Notes: generated from the letters alone by a model not told the origin. Shown: positions 1-12,789, counted from the stretch's first letter. The stretch is 64,000 bases of DNA from Eupeodes corollae (GCF_945859685.1 NC_079149.1:131714065-131778064), one strand, 5' to 3'. Numbers and translations: made by a program.

Positions 1-3000
1 ATGAGAAATTCAAATTCTAGAACAAATATTTTGTTTTGTACCGAAAATTATTCAATCGAACTTTTTTTCAAAAACGACAGGAATTCTCTGTTATCTGTTG
101 TTTTAGGGAGATTTTACATCCCATCCAATACATATCCATCCTATAGTGTAAACACAGGAACCCAACAATAAATAAACTCAAAAACCAAATTTTTCACATG
201 ATCTTTTGGTTTTTGAACATCATGAGCGACGCGAATTCACTCGAAGACGACAGAAGCGGGGGCATGATTAATGCATGCCTACAAAAGCCTACATAAATAA
301 ATTTGTTATTTTTTCAAAAAACAATTTCGAAGTTAAGAAACAAAAAACTTTGTACCTTCATTACCACACCCCCCAACACCCAACACCCCTTCCCTGCCTA
401 GAAAATAACTTTCCTCGCTTATCCCATAAAACGAAACGAGATGAAGACAAAACTTTTGATAAAAACAAAATGTTTGTTTTATTTTTTGTGATTTCCAATT
501 TCAATTTCAAATTAAAAATTGATGACATTGACAATAACAACAACAACAGCAACACTCTCTCGGGCCAGATCAAGACTTAATCAATATTGAAATAAATCAA
601 AGAATACAAAATAAAATTAATTTTTAATTTCCTTAGGTATTAAACTTACTGATAGATTTTTCCTATTTCATCGACAACGATAACGATAACATTAACAACG
701 AGGACGAGAACAAGTACGATGAAAAAACAGGTCCTTGGAAGTAGTCCTTTTGATGACAAGAAAAATCCCCAAAAGTCATTAAATGTGCTTAAGTTTGATA
801 TTCCAAAGAAATCCTTTTATACTGCCAGTTGACGTCTTTTTTTTTCTTTATAATTTTGTTTTCGGAATTAAGTTTTGTAATTTTTGTAAACACCCGAAAT
901 CAATCGAATTGAATTGAATTTTTAAATATTCGAATATTTATTAGGGGGGAAGTTACACTGAAATTATTTATTTTTTCTTTGCTTGAAAATTTATTTTCGA
1001 ATCTTATCCAAATTGCTTTCAACTTTTGTTGAAATAAACAAACTTGACATTTGTGGTATTGCACTTTTGTTGCTTATTTTTCTTTTGTTGCACTGTCATT
1101 GATTTTGATTTTGATGTTTTCTCACTGACAACGACGACGCCCGATATTTCACTTGGAAAATTCCAATTATTTTTAATAATTTTTCTTTTCTTTTATTTAT
1201 TTTCTATATTTCTTCTTGAATGTTCGTACCCTTTGAAGCTTTTATTTTTTTAAACCCTTATCATAATTTGTTTGGCTTATTTTATATTTACAGTAATTTT
1301 TTATTTCTTAATAGAATTTGTTTATTTATTTATGACAGCGCTTAAGATGGGTAAAAGTAGAGAAAGAAGGCAAAAATAAAATGATGATTAAAAATCGAGG
1401 GTCTTGGCAAGTCAAGTAAAGAAAATAGGGGAGTCTTTTCCACCGCGCATTCCTCCGCTCAACCGGGGTGAAAATTTAAAGTGGGTGGCATAAGACGAGA
1501 AAAATAAATAAATGAAAAATATAAAAATAATTGATTTTATGTTAAAAAAAAAGAAAAAGAAAAAATCATTGGCGGCAACAACGACGGCGGCGGCGGCACC
1601 AACGTTTTTATGGGTGGTGACCAGTGGGCGATAAAATAAATTAACATAACATGCAGTTAGTCACCCTCGATATAATATCTGAAGGATATTCTTATGATGA
1701 TGGGCTAGAGATGATCGAGAGAAGGTCAACAGTGATGATGATGACTATCGAAAGAATCCTTAAAGCAGGATATGTGGAGGTGGGGTGGGTTTGAAGTGTT
1801 GTCATATAAATTGTCATTGACAATAAATGGCAACCAATAAAAAACAAAAAAAAACATATTTAATGGATCAAGTGATAAACAACAGAAACATAAAGCCACT
1901 TAAAAGGCAACGACTGACAATGACGTTAATACACATATTACGTGTCTCCCCAACACCTCCATCACATCACACGCATCCTTATTGTCCTTAACACGCACTT
2001 AAGTTTCTTTTCTATTGAATTTTTATTTATTTTCAATTTTTATTTGGCATGTCAAACATTCAGGAATGCGCTTTTTAAACAGGACGTTTTTGTTTTTGTA
2101 TTTGTTTGTATTTTTTTTTTAAAGCAAGCACGTGCTCTAGTTTGGTTCATTTTACACGGTAAGAATGTGTGTTGTCATCATACAACTAGCCTCGTAACAC
2201 GTAACCTACCCTCATTCGTTTTTCCCTCTTTTTAACGTTATTTTAATAAATATATTTTTCTTTATTTACACCACAAAAATATCAAGAAGTCGGAAAATCA
2301 ATTGAAACAAAATCATATCACCCGAGGGATGAAACGAACAAACAACGGACCCGTCTTATTTGTCGAAAGGCTAAAATTCAACTGTTCGCCTGGCATGGCA
2401 CTATTTCTGTTTCTGGCTAACGGATACGATGGTGTTTTGGAAAATATTACCATTTCTGTTGGCTTTGAAAATAGCATGGAAAAGGCGAAAAGTGAAAATT
2501 GTGTTCGGTGGTTTTGTTGGTTGTTCGATTCGAACATGGTTCGAACAACATAAAACACACCAACCAGAGTAAGAAGCAACCCCAAACGAAGGGATGAAAT
2601 AAAATATTCTATTCTATTATTTTTGCTGACGATGATGATGATGAGTGAAGTGACATCTTTTTATGGTTTTTCCTTTTTTGGTTCAATCGAGTTCGATGGA
2701 GATTTTAGGCAGGCAATGATTTTTGAAAGCATCCTTGCAGCATCTCTCCGTCCTAGTACCCAATTTGATCAAACAATTGTATTATATTTCTTCTTTCTAC
2801 CCTTTTTATACGGGCTATTCCCTTTAGACCACTTATCTTGTCTGTGAGTCAACAAAACTCAATAAAATATATGGACTATCAGAAGCCTGCATTTTTGTCC
2901 TTTTTTTGCTTCTATCCAGGACACGATGTCATCACACTTCATACTTCGTTAGAAATAGGATTAAGCCGTTAGGAAAGAATGACATTATATAAATCTAATC

Positions 3001-4351
3001 ATCTGACAGTAAATTAACAAAAATATGTACAATTCAGGTTCAATTGCTTTCGGTGATGAGGGCTTTGATGAATTTTAAATTTCAGTTTATAAACATAGAC
3101 ATTCTCATACAAGGATATAAAACACATATTGTTCCAACAAAAAGTGATGAATGTTCTGAGAAATTGAAAACGTATTCTTGATGGTTTTTTTTTGTTGAGG
3201 GGATGAAAAATGTTTCCTTTCTTTTTGACATTTGAAGCTTTAAAAAATGGAAGAATTCTGATGTCTTTAAAAAAACTGATATGGGGGTTAAATATTATAA
3301 AAGGCAAGGTTAGGATACATTATTCCCACATATAAAAACAAATTGTGTTGTTTTAACAAAAGCTCACATCATTGGGGAATCAAATTGTTTGTAAAACATA
3401 TGAACCTACACGACATTTGAGTTAAGTGTGCATGATGAATTATTTTTAAAGGCTCGTATTTCGTTTAAACTTACACCTACCTTAAATGATATCACTTTAA
3501 AATTTGTCTGAAAAGTTTTTCCTTTTTTTAAGGAATTTAATAAATTGATTTAAAGAATTAATAAAGAAGTTAAACAATTATCAGGGGATGATGATGATGA
3601 GGTTGACAGTGAAAATTTATTGGGAAAGTTTTCTTGTTTGTATGGACTTTCGTCACAATATCTATAAAATTAATGATAATATTAAATAAAAAGGAATGAG
3701 AAAGACTTTGGATGATATTTTACTTGAACACTTTAAAAAAAAATAAACATGTAGACAGTAGTAAAATACAAGTCTAGAATGACAATGTTAAATAGTAATG
3801 AAAATGGGAATGTAATAATATTGTTATTGAAATATCGTGAGTTTGGTAAATCGATTGAAAAACATATTGTAAAAAAGTAGACTTTTTATTGTTATTACTA
3901 TTATTTATTTAACTATACATAAATGTAAAAAACAATACTTATAAGCTAATAGCTGCCAGGGCTTCTAGCTGAAAGTAGAATTTTGAATGTTCTTATATCT
4001 TAGGTTGCCAACTGCAAGAGGGCTGTCGGAGTAAGTAAGAGTAATAGTATTTTTTCCCATCCTGCCTGTCGTTTTGTCTTGCTTAAAAAATTTTAGGTTT
4101 TCGTGTTTTGTTAAGAAAGTTGTAAGTTGAATTATTATTCTTTAAAATTTTAAAATTACCAACAATATTTTGCATATGATGATAGTTTGATTTTGAAATC
4201 AATTTTGACCAGTTTTAGTAGCATTTCTTGAAAAACTGTTTTTACATAACTAAATACAAATTAGATGAATTTAATTAATTTGAAGTCAATATCTTTTATT
4301 GTTCACGAGATATCGAAAAACGAACATCAATTTTTACCAATCTCCCGCACT
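1..4351. other. AT-rich non-coding DNA, no gene recognised
   Basis: This stretch has long A/T runs and simple repeats: AAC units near 535-560, GGC/GAC-rich units near 1,571-1,602, and GAT units near 1,734, 2,630 and 3,588. The longest open frames (about 80-100 codons, for example 2,302-2,553) show no recognised domain and overlap open frames on the other strand. They look like chance. It lies outside the duplicated part, so there is no second copy to compare. Confidence 0.6.
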
Positions 4352-4755
4352 ATTTTTTGAACTTCCCATAGAAAGTTATTGTAATGGATCCGATTTGTCA
4401 AATTGAAAATTTTGACATTTCTTTACGTTTCAAGGTTCCTAGAGTCGAAATAAAAGATTTTTAGAAAGATGTCTGTGCGTGGGTGTGTTCGTACTTTCGT
4501 ACGTTCGTACGTTGGCGACGTTTTTTCGTCAACAATAGCTCAAGAACCAGAAGAGATATCGACTTCAAATAAATTTTTGTATACAGATAATAAGGCAGAG
4601 AGATGCAGAAAGGGCTCAAGAGCATTGCGTATGTAGATTTTTAACCATAGCAGTTTAAAAACAGCTGGTTAACCCTAAATATCTTATTAACCAATGACGC
4701 TAGAGACTTGTATGAAATTTTATACTATTATATATTGTAACGTGATACCAAATCA
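4352..4755 (+). repeat. Left inverted arm of foldback element
   Basis: This pairs with 5,745-6,174 in reverse complement. The arm contains a CGTAC/ACGTTCGT simple repeat at about 4,490-4,525, matched by an ACGTACGGACGT tract at about 6,000-6,050. Confidence 0.75.
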
Positions 4756-4869
4756 ATATATTTTTGGAAAAAAATCCAACCAACGGTTTTTTTATAAATA
4801 AAAAAAGAGGCTGGAATGCGACCCACACTGATAACTTCCCATCCTGTCTGTCGATTTGTCTTGCTTAAA

Positions 4870-5735
4870 ATTTTTAACAAATTTGCGTTCTATTTTTTGT
4901 TGATTTTAATTTTTATGAAAAAAAAGGACTGTTGGATTTTTATATAAAAATTACTGAATATCGAAAACAATATTTTCTGTGAAATAAAATAAGTTTGAAG
5001 CCAATATTTTTAATTTATGAAATGCTATTTGAGTCGAAAGTAAATTTTTACCAAGTTTTAGTATTATTTTTTTTTAGAGTTTAATTTTTTGTAAAAAAAC
5101 TGTCAATTCCATTTTCTTCAAAATTCTATCGAATGTTGAAAACAATATTTTCTATAAGATAAAATTAGTTTGAAAATAATATTTTATAGTTTTGAAAAAA
5201 TATTTGAGTCGAAAATCAATTTTTACCAACTTTTGTTAAATTTTTTTCTAATATTTAATTTTTTGTACAAAAACTATCAATTCGATTTTTTTCAACATCT
5301 TTCAGAATGCTTAAAACAGTATTTCTTATAAGATTAAATAAGTTTGAAGTCTAACTTTCAAGTTTTTGAAAAGATATTTGAATCCATATTCAATTTTTAC
5401 CAACTTTTGTTAATTTTTTTTTTAATATTTAATTTTTTGTACAAAAACTATCAATTTGATTTTTTTCAAAATTTTACTAAATTTTAACAACAGTATTTTT
5501 TTAAAGATAGAAGTAGTTAAAATCCAATATCTTAAAGTTTTGAAAACATATTTGAGTCGAAAATCAATTTTTACCAACTTTTATTAATTTTTTTTTAGGT
5601 TTTTATTTTTTTGTAAAAAAAAACTGTCTATTCGATTTTTCTCAAAATTTTATTGAATGTTGAAAACAATATTTCTTATAAGATAAAATAAGCTTGAAGC
5701 TTTAATTTCAAGTTTTAGATAGATTTTTTTTCAAA
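4870..5735 (+). repeat. Minisatellite core of foldback element, unit ~170-180 bp
   Basis: About four or five degenerate tandem units are present. A TTTGAGTCGAAAATCAATTT phrase followed by TTTACCAACTTTTGTTA recurs at about 5,029, 5,209, 5,379 and 5,550. Each is followed by a poly-T tract, TTTTTTGTAAAAAAACTGTC and an ATATTTTCTTATAAGATAAA-like block. The same family forms independent arrays at 28.6-29.5 kb and 53.1-53.8 kb. Confidence 0.8.
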
Positions 5736-5744
5736 AAATATACT

Positions 5745-6174
5745 TCTTTTAGATCACCTTACAGTTTATTATATAATTTAATTTAATTCAAGTCTCTAGC
5801 GGTTTTGGTTCGTAAGATATTTAGGGTTAACCAAAATTTTCACCGTTTTTTTAAACTGCTATGGTAAAAAAACCACCCACGCAATTTTCTTGAAAACCCT
5901 TTCTGCATCTTTGTGCCTTATTATCTGTATAACAAAATTTATTTGGAGTCGATATCTCTTCTGGTTCTTGAGCTATGGACAACGAAAAAAACGTCGGGAA
6001 CGTACGGACGTACGGACGTACAAACGTACGTACACACGCACGCACATACATCTTTCTAAGAATCTTTTATTTCGACTCTAGGGACCTAAAAACGTCGAGA
6101 AATGTCAAAACTTTCAATTTGACAAATCGGACCCATTACAATATAACTTCTTATGGGAAGTTAAAAAACTACAT
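5745..6174 (-). repeat. Right inverted arm of foldback element
   Basis: This is the reverse complement of the left arm with small indels. The ACGT-type tetranucleotide tract is longer here than in the left arm, so the two arms have drifted in repeat length. Confidence 0.75.
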
Positions 6175-6559
6175 TGAATTTTGTACATATTCAAGATAAG
6201 AATAAAAAAATACTTTTGGAAAAAATAGTGACTGAGGTGTATGTATTTTTTCGAATTTTTAAAGAATTATAATTTTTCAAATATTTATAAAAAATATAAT
6301 TTTGTAGAAACAAAATTTGAAAAACCTCAAATCCTCTTTTTTCGAAAAAGAAATGTGGACAAAAAAGGCATGATACAAAGTTTATGAAAATTCTCTTTAA
6401 ATACATTTAGTCAGTAATTTGAGGAATAATATTTTTGTTTTAAGAAACTTTAACGAGGTAATTATTCAGTGTATTTTTTTCGTAAATTAGAAATTCAATG
6501 TCAGCCTGAGAACCAATTAGCGCTGTAGTGCGCCGTTTTGATACTTAAAACTCGTTTGA
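6175..6559. other. AT-rich spacer between foldback and LINE
   Basis: This is AT-rich DNA with no recognised gene or repeat. It separates the right foldback arm from the 3' end of the Loa-like LINE. Confidence 0.5.
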
Positions 6560-6599
6560 CCTGTGATTGAAAGGGACAGATTTATAGAGAAGCTTCATA

Positions 6600-7375
6600 G
6601 CGATTATGTTAGAGCCATTTTGTCGCATTGAGAAAAAAGATTATGTCTCTAATCTTTGTCTCAGATAGCTCATCAAGTTCTTGAAAGAATGCTTTTCCAA
6701 AGTATTTCATTCTAATGTTTGCCAAAGCAGGACATTTGCTGAGGAAATGGATTATTGTTACACTTTCTCTTTGGTCACTACAACTACGGCAAAAGGTGTT
6801 GTAGGAGATACCTCACTTCTCCGCATGAACTCCTATAGGCTAATATCCGGTACAAACCGCAACAATCCTGGCTTTGTCTTGCCTTGGCCTGCATAGAAGA
6901 TCGTTTGTACGGGTATTATTATAGGCGATCCATATCTTTCTAGATATAATGCAGTTGAGTAAATTGCTCCACCTTCAATTTGGTAGATAGAAAAGATTTA
7001 ACCCTTCATAGCACCAAGAGGAATGTTAACCATTTTCGCAAGTGAGCTATGAAGGGCCGATCCTTGCCTGGCTAGCTCGTCAGCCCGTTCATTTCCCACG
7101 ATACCACTATGGCCCGGAACCCAGATCAGCTCATCGCGACATTCCTTGACCAATTTAGATGAGGATATAGCCGAGTTAATGGCTTTGACAGCTGCCTGAC
7201 TGTCTGTAAAGATAGCCACATTTCGATTTTGGTTTGGGTTTTGTTTAAGTATCTTACATGACTCCCTTATTGCCAGCAGTTCAGCCTAAAAACGAAAGCA
7301 AATTCAGGAAGCCTAAAGGATTGAGCTCCATTTAGGGATTAAGAAAAAATCCCAGAACCAAGCCGTCAGTAAGAT
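6600..7375 (-). pseudogene. RNase H and C-terminal Cys cluster of Loa-like LINE
   Basis: The RNase H residues are all visible but spread over shifted frames: a TDG motif at about 7,370, AELLAI (catalytic Glu) near 7,285, IFTDSQAAV (Asp) at about 7,205, and WVPGHSGIVGNERADELA (His and Asp) near 7,080-7,130. The spacing between KECRDE and LIWVPGH is shorter than usual, which suggests a small internal deletion. Further downstream, near 6,720-6,780, a Cys/His arrangement around HFLSKCPALA matches the C-terminal knuckle seen in the 21.8-22.4 kb relative. RNase H would remove the RNA template strand during reverse transcription. This copy is broken. Confidence 0.78.
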
Positions 7376-7585
7376 GGTTATGTCGAAACCTATCGACACG
7401 ATGTCATCCTCCCAATCTTCTCTTGATGGGAAAATAACCTTAAAACCCTTACTAAGGTTTAAAGTAGGAGTGCAGTAGTCAGTGTCTACCGAGATAATAT
7501 CTGAGGGAATCAATTTCGTTGTGTTGCTGTGACCATAAGATTTTAACAACCAGCTGTTTGATTCCTTCAGCATAATTGCACTGCA

Positions 7586-8580
7586 TTAAATTATGTATTT
7601 AATTAAAAGGTCGATGGGTAGAAGATCCAAAATAACGTTTAAGGCGTCCGTTGGGCAAGTACGCATGGCCCCTGTGGTGCCCACGCAAGCTGTTCTCTGA
7701 ACCTTCTTTAGCTTATTAATATTATAGGCTTTGCTAAGAGCAGGCCACCACACAATCGAACCATATGTTAAGATTGGACGTACTACGGCTGTGTACGTCC
7801 ATAAAATCATCTTCGACTGAAGTCCCCACTTTTTGCCGAAAGTTTTGCTGCAGGCGTAGAAGGCAACACAGGCCTCCTTAACCCGTACTTCAATATTTAG
7901 TTTCCAGTTAAGTTATGGGTCGATTATAACTCAGAAATATTTTGCACTGGAAGACAAAGATAGGATTTGACCGTTGAGTTGAGGTAGCGTGAAGGGCGGT
8001 ACTTTAGTTTTGGTGGTAAAGAGAAACAGTTCAGTTTTACTTTGGTTAACTCCTAGTCCGAAACTCGTGGCCCAGTTGCTAACTTTCTTCAAAGCTGACT
8101 CCGTCATTTCACTAATCACAGAGGTGTACTTTCCTGACACCAATAGCACTAAATCATCCGCATAGGCTTCCGCCTTCACTCCACTTCTCTCTAATTTAAC
8201 GAGAATTGTATCCATGACCAGAAGCCATAGAAGAGGCTAAAGAACACCACCCTGGGGTGTTCCCCTACTCACGTGTTTTGTCTCGATTGTATTGCCTAGA
8301 GTGGCTCGAATCTTCCTACCACTGAGCATGAAAATAATCTATTCTCGAATGAAGTCTTCTACACCGAACTTAAAGAGCGATTCTTCTATAGATTCGGTAA
8401 AGACGTTGTTAAAAGCAAATTCCATGTCTAGGAAAGTGGTAAGAGTAAATTCTTTATAATGAATTGTTTGTTCTACAGTACTCACTACCTCATGGAGGGC
8501 AGTCTCCGTAGATTTTCCCTTAAGATAAGCATGCTGAGAGCTTTGGAGAGGTCGTCCAACGAGGATTTCTCTCGTTTGTT
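7586..8580 (-). pseudogene. Reverse transcriptase remnant of Loa-like LINE
   Basis: The segment reads as RT in broken frames. A SQHAYLKGKSTETAL stretch opens it, followed by a palm motif around FLDMEFAFNNV in place of the usual F.D...AFD. Next comes SRGTPQGGVL before a stop and PLLW, then AYADDLVLLVSG, which carries the catalytic Asp pair. The GLGVNQSKTELF motif and the thumb phrase KLKKVQRTACVGTTGAMRT follow. The substitution in the first palm motif and several in-frame stops indicate an inactive copy. Loa/Lian assignment rests on the thumb motif and the attached RNase H. Some other RNase H-bearing clade remains possible. Confidence 0.8.
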
Positions 8581-10085
8581 TTATAGAAAAATAAGTTTAA
8601 AAAATGCCTTAAGACTTACAATTAAACGAAGCATAAAACTATTAATTTAAAGGTAAAAGTGTTTCCTTTTTTCTTGTATCTTTAATTTTGTAAATTTTAT
8701 ATCATTTTTTAAAATGTTCTTCAAATAATATAATAAAGAAAACATGACAGAAATGCTATACTAACCATACTTTTAATATAAAGGTTTTAAAAATGTCTTG
8801 TAGTGTCAGGTCGGTATTTATTAGGGAAGAATATAGGCTATTTAAAACCCCCTTAAGCATCAATAATGAATCAAAGTGATCACAAGGTGAGCATCAATAA
8901 AGAATTTTAAAAAATCTGGTATTTTTCATCATTTTGAGAGCTTTCCCTGCCTGCGCTGTCTAAATTTTAAAAGTTTTATTAACTAACGTAATGAATAGCC
9001 TAAAAAAAAAACATACTTAAAACCAAAAAAAAATCAACAACAAACTATGTAATTATGTAAAATATTTAATAAAACATTTTCCAATATTTGTTTATTAAAA
9101 AAATATCAAAACCATTTTCACTATTATTTTTAACATTTTCATAATTCCTTTCTCATTGTTTTTTTTTTCAAATTTCATTTCCTCAAAATACAAAGCACCT
9201 TCCTCGCTTTTGTTCCGCAAAGGATTTATTTATTTCTTTTCCAGGTGAAAAATGTTTTTCATTGTTTTACGTCATTTGAAAATGAGTTACAATAATTAAT
9301 TTCTGTTTTCTGTAATAACTCAAATTTTCCCTTCCTATAATTTCCCCAAAAATATACAAAAAACTACATCAAACGAAATTTTATTCTTCTCACACAAAAT
9401 AACAGTTTATTTGGTTAAAACCAAAAAATAACAAGTTGCATTTTATTAAATCTTTTTTTTCAAACAATAGATTTAGGTTTACATTTTTGTATATGTATGC
9501 CAAACAAAACTTAAAAATGCGTTTACAATAAGTATTAACAAAATTTCACCCTGTAATCTGTTTGAATTTGTAAACAATTTTGAATACTATGTAGCCAGAA
9601 GCTAGAAGCGAAAAAGAGCCTTGCTTGTGGCATTGAATTACCTTTAAAATAAAATAAAATGAAATGTATATAAACTTGATTTATGAAATTACAGTGTGCG
9701 AGATATAATAATAAAATCATTGACCTGGTGTTTTGTGTTTTGTATTTTTGTTATTATGATTTTGATTTTACAAAAGGTGAAAATAATTTCCATATTTTTT
9801 TTGGTTTTGTTTTTGATTCATGGAAGCTTCACGTCGTGCAAGGAGGTGAAATGACTATAAATAATTTTGTTAATTTATTTCTGTAAGCAAAAATATTGGT
9901 AGGAATAATAAAAGATTGATATTACAATATTTAAGATAAACATCTGAAACAAATCTCACGTTTTCCGTCATAATTGAGAAAGGCTGGAGTTGAAAAATTT
10001 CAAGGTTTAAGAAAAATCTTAAAAGCTTATTTTGTGGTTTTCTTAAGGGAAATTGTGTTAATGGGGTGAATAGTTTAGTGTTGTA
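8581..10085. other. AT-rich non-coding DNA (overlap begins ~8,790)
   Basis: No gene is recognised. From about 8,790 the sequence matches copy B (38,089-39,373) with substitutions and small indels. One example is a roughly 16-base difference at about 9,591 versus 38,895. Open frames here break differently in the two copies. Confidence 0.6.
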
Positions 10086-10247
10086 CACTGTGGCGTATAC
10101 TTACTTTTTTTAACAAATCTTTTAAATGATGTTCCAATAGACATGAAACAGCAATGTGTTGTAGTAGGTCAGATAGAATAATCAAAAATTAAAGAGATTT
10201 GTTAAAAAAATAATTATAGTTCAAAAAAGTAAGTATACGCCACAGTG
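10086..10247. mobile_element. MITE with Tc1/mariner-like ends, TA target site
   Basis: This is a 162 bp element. It starts CACTGTGGCGTATACTTACT and ends with the exact reverse complement of that string. TA dinucleotides flank both ends (10,084-10,085 and 10,248-10,249). It has no coding capacity. A short length, terminal inverted repeats and TA duplication together mark a non-autonomous Tc1/mariner-type element. The orthologous copy is at 39,374-39,535. Confidence 0.85.
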
Positions 10248-10249
10248 TA

Positions 10250-12109
10250 TCATATAAAGGTATGGGCATAATTTGTAAAAAAATTCAAGAAGAAAAACTT
10301 GGGTGCGAGTTCAAATAAGCCTTTAGGCCCAGAACAAGAACTTGCCCTTAATTTTTGACTAGTATTTATTGTCATAATAATGAATATTTAACGTTAACCA
10401 AATGTTTTTTAAGTTTCAGTTTTTCAATTGACGTCAAAGGGTATTATTTATTCATCAATGAAATAGCAACTTTTATTTACTCAGCCCTCTTGTATGTAAA
10501 CTTGCGCTTAAGCACTTGGTATAACATTTTAATTGCACCCAAATAGACATAATAATAAGTCTCCCCCACTCCTCCTTAACCTCATCCCTCTAAAAAAAAC
10601 CCTCAAGGAAGACACATAAACTTAAGTTTACTTTGCATTCACAAAAGAATATAAAGTATGACTCAGGAATGACACGAGGGGGGAGGGAAACAATTTTGTT
10701 TTATTTGAGTTAAATGTCCTTTTGCACCGTGCTCCTTTTTTATGTAAATTATACTGCAGTTGAGTTGGGAACAAAGTTTTTAAAACATTGTTTAAGTGAC
10801 CTTGTAAACGACCAAAAACTCCTCAACTCGACGAGAAAATATATATTTTTCATTCTTCAACGTTCATATGATTGTCCTTCGGTGTTATTTCCTTTAAATG
10901 GGGTTGTAACTTTTTTTTGTATGTTTAGTTTTAGTTTTTGTATTATTTTTATTTTTGTAGGTTTTATTTTATTCAAGGAGCAAATAAATGTTATTACTCG
11001 CATCGTATTATATGCATAGAGCACATGAACACTTTGAATATTAAAAAAGTTTAGTTTAGGTTTATATTTGCAAGGAAAGTTAAATAAACTATTTTTTGGA
11101 TTGTGCATTTCTCAATAAAAAATAAAATAAAAAGTTGGAATTTATACTTTTGCTTACTGTTATATTAGTAGGTAGATGGATAAAGGTCATAAATACCAGG
11201 AATTTGTTCATTAGGATTGAAAGGTTCATATATCATCATGAATTAAGTTTCGTGCAACTTATTTGCTGAAACCAATTTTAACTTTTAGAATTTTATTAAA
11301 TTAGATAATTAGATTTTCCGTATTTGAACACAACTTTAAATCAGTTCTCATCATATTAAATACTTTAAGACTTTAAGCGGCCATATTCATTTTTGACATC
11401 ATTTAAAGTAAAAAGAAAACGATTTTCTGAAAATGCATCTTTGAATTTCGATCGAATAAAACATTGCTTTAAATCATTCTTTTTATTAATCAAATAACTC
11501 GAAAATAACAATTTTTGAATTTATATTATTTGATTATGTTCAACAATTGTTTCTTTATGTTAATTTTGATTTTATTACTTAAACACTTTCATATCCTTTG
11601 ATTTTTTTATTTTATGGTCTTGTAACAGTAAGCAATAAAAAGAGAAAGTACTTGCAACTAATCAATTGATTTTATAAGGCCTATATAAAAAACAAATTAT
11701 ATATTTTTCATGTGTTTACATTTTATTTCTACGTTTATTTTTCTTTTATTTTTTTTTCAAGATTTATTGGTTCCCAGTGATTGAGTCTCGATATAAATCA
11801 AATAATAAAGAAAATCTTTTTTTTATCACAAATTTATGTGGGAAATAAAAAAATAAAGGGTTGTCTTACTGGCCTATATACTTTTTTGGTGGTGAATTAT
11901 ATTCTTTTATCAAATATAAACACACAATGTAAAATTGATAACATCGAATTCAGGCACAAACTTTGGGGTTGTATTTTTGTTGTACTGAAGTTTCAGTTAA
12001 CTTTGACGAAAATTTGGAACTTAAAAATATATTGTGGAACCATATATTACCAACTTTTTAACAAGCAATCCCGTACAAATGTTAAAATATATAATATTTC
12101 ATCATGATA
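10250..12109. other. Non-coding DNA conserved between copies
   Basis: This is AT-rich, with near-identical sequence at 39,536-41,450. A frame at 10,714-11,019 is open in A, but in B it shifts at a T run. It is therefore not treated as a gene. No repeat family was recognised. Confidence 0.55.
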
Positions 12110-12560
12110 ATTTGTCACTCTAGTGAATGAATTCATTACATTAATAAATGTTTTCTTCGAATTGACAAATTCATTCATCATATTTATGAATTATTTTTGT
12201 AACATCACCATACTTAAGAATGTTATCATCAATGTAACTAATCTTGTCATAACAATAAATTCATTTCTCATAATGTTAATGAATTCTTCATCCTATTGAT
12301 TATTCAATATCATCACTTTTGTAAAAAAAATGTATGAAGACTGAAATCGAAGTGAAGAATCATTTAATGAAAAATTTGGCAAATAACTTTTTTCATCATA
12401 TTGACGAAATAAATTGATTGAATTGATGAAAGATATACGGGTTTTGTCATAAAAAAAATTAAATCTGTTTTCATATTATCGATATACTGTTCATCTTATC
12501 CATTTTGATGATTTTTACATGATATTGACTAAATTTTTCATCTTTATGAACTACTGATTT
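12110..12560. repeat. AT-rich cluster of ATTCAT/ATGAAT-type short inverted repeats
   Basis: Many interspersed ATTCATTA, TTAATGAA, TTCATCAT and ATGATGAA words occur on both strands. They give dense short palindromes such as the one around AATGAATTCATT at 12,123. The matching block is 41,450-41,925, where an extra ATTAATGAATGTTTCATA unit is present. The origin is unknown: it could be a degenerate MITE or simple-sequence DNA. Confidence 0.5.
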
Positions 12561-12789
12561 AGTTCAGTGTGATGTGGGTTACATTAAACCATTGCATGAA
12601 CAAAAATTTTATTTTGCAAAGATGTTCCACATATGAAGTATTATACCTTTGAAAAAATGACAGTACATTTATTATGCTAAATTTATACTGAATTAGTCAA
12701 CCATCGTCGTTGGTAAGTACTTTTAGTGTTCTTGCACTCAATCGGTGATCTTTAAAATTCATTTATACTTATTTAATATTTGAAGTAAG

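Larger units (their letters stand above)
4352..6174. mobile_element. Foldback element with ~400 bp inverted arms
   Basis: The left arm (about 4,352-4,755) is closely matched as reverse complement by the right arm (about 5,745-6,174). Both carry the same landmarks in opposite order. These are a cttcccat end, a TTTGTCAAATT-like block, a GAGTCGAAATAAAAGAT block, an ACGT-rich simple repeat, an AGCTCAAGAACCAGAAGAGA block and an inner CGCTAGAGACTTG block. The roughly 1 kb core is built of minisatellite units. No transposase is present. Foldback-type non-autonomous transposons have this architecture of long inverted arms around a repetitive core. Exact ends and target duplications could not be fixed by eye. 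Confidence 0.75.
6560..8580 (-). mobile_element. 5'-truncated Loa/Lian-like LINE
   Basis: Read on the minus strand, this segment encodes reverse transcriptase from the middle of the fingers/palm, then the thumb, an RNase H domain and a C-terminal Cys/His cluster. That order is typical of Loa/Lian-type non-LTR elements. It starts abruptly at about 8,580 inside the RT (5' truncation, common for LINEs) and fades out at about 6,560. It lies outside the duplicated region. A second, clearly related element is at 21,775-23,992. Confidence 0.8.

Noticed and set aside
2302..2585. Overlapping plus and minus open frames of 83 and 90 codons
   Set aside because: No domain, no splice context and no second copy for comparison are available. 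Both strands are open at once, as expected by chance in a locally GC-richer patch.
10714..11019. 101-codon plus-strand frame (MSFCTVLLFYVNYTAVELG...)
   Set aside because: It is identical to copy B only until a T run, where the frame shifts. No domain is present, and it is likely chance in AT-rich DNA.
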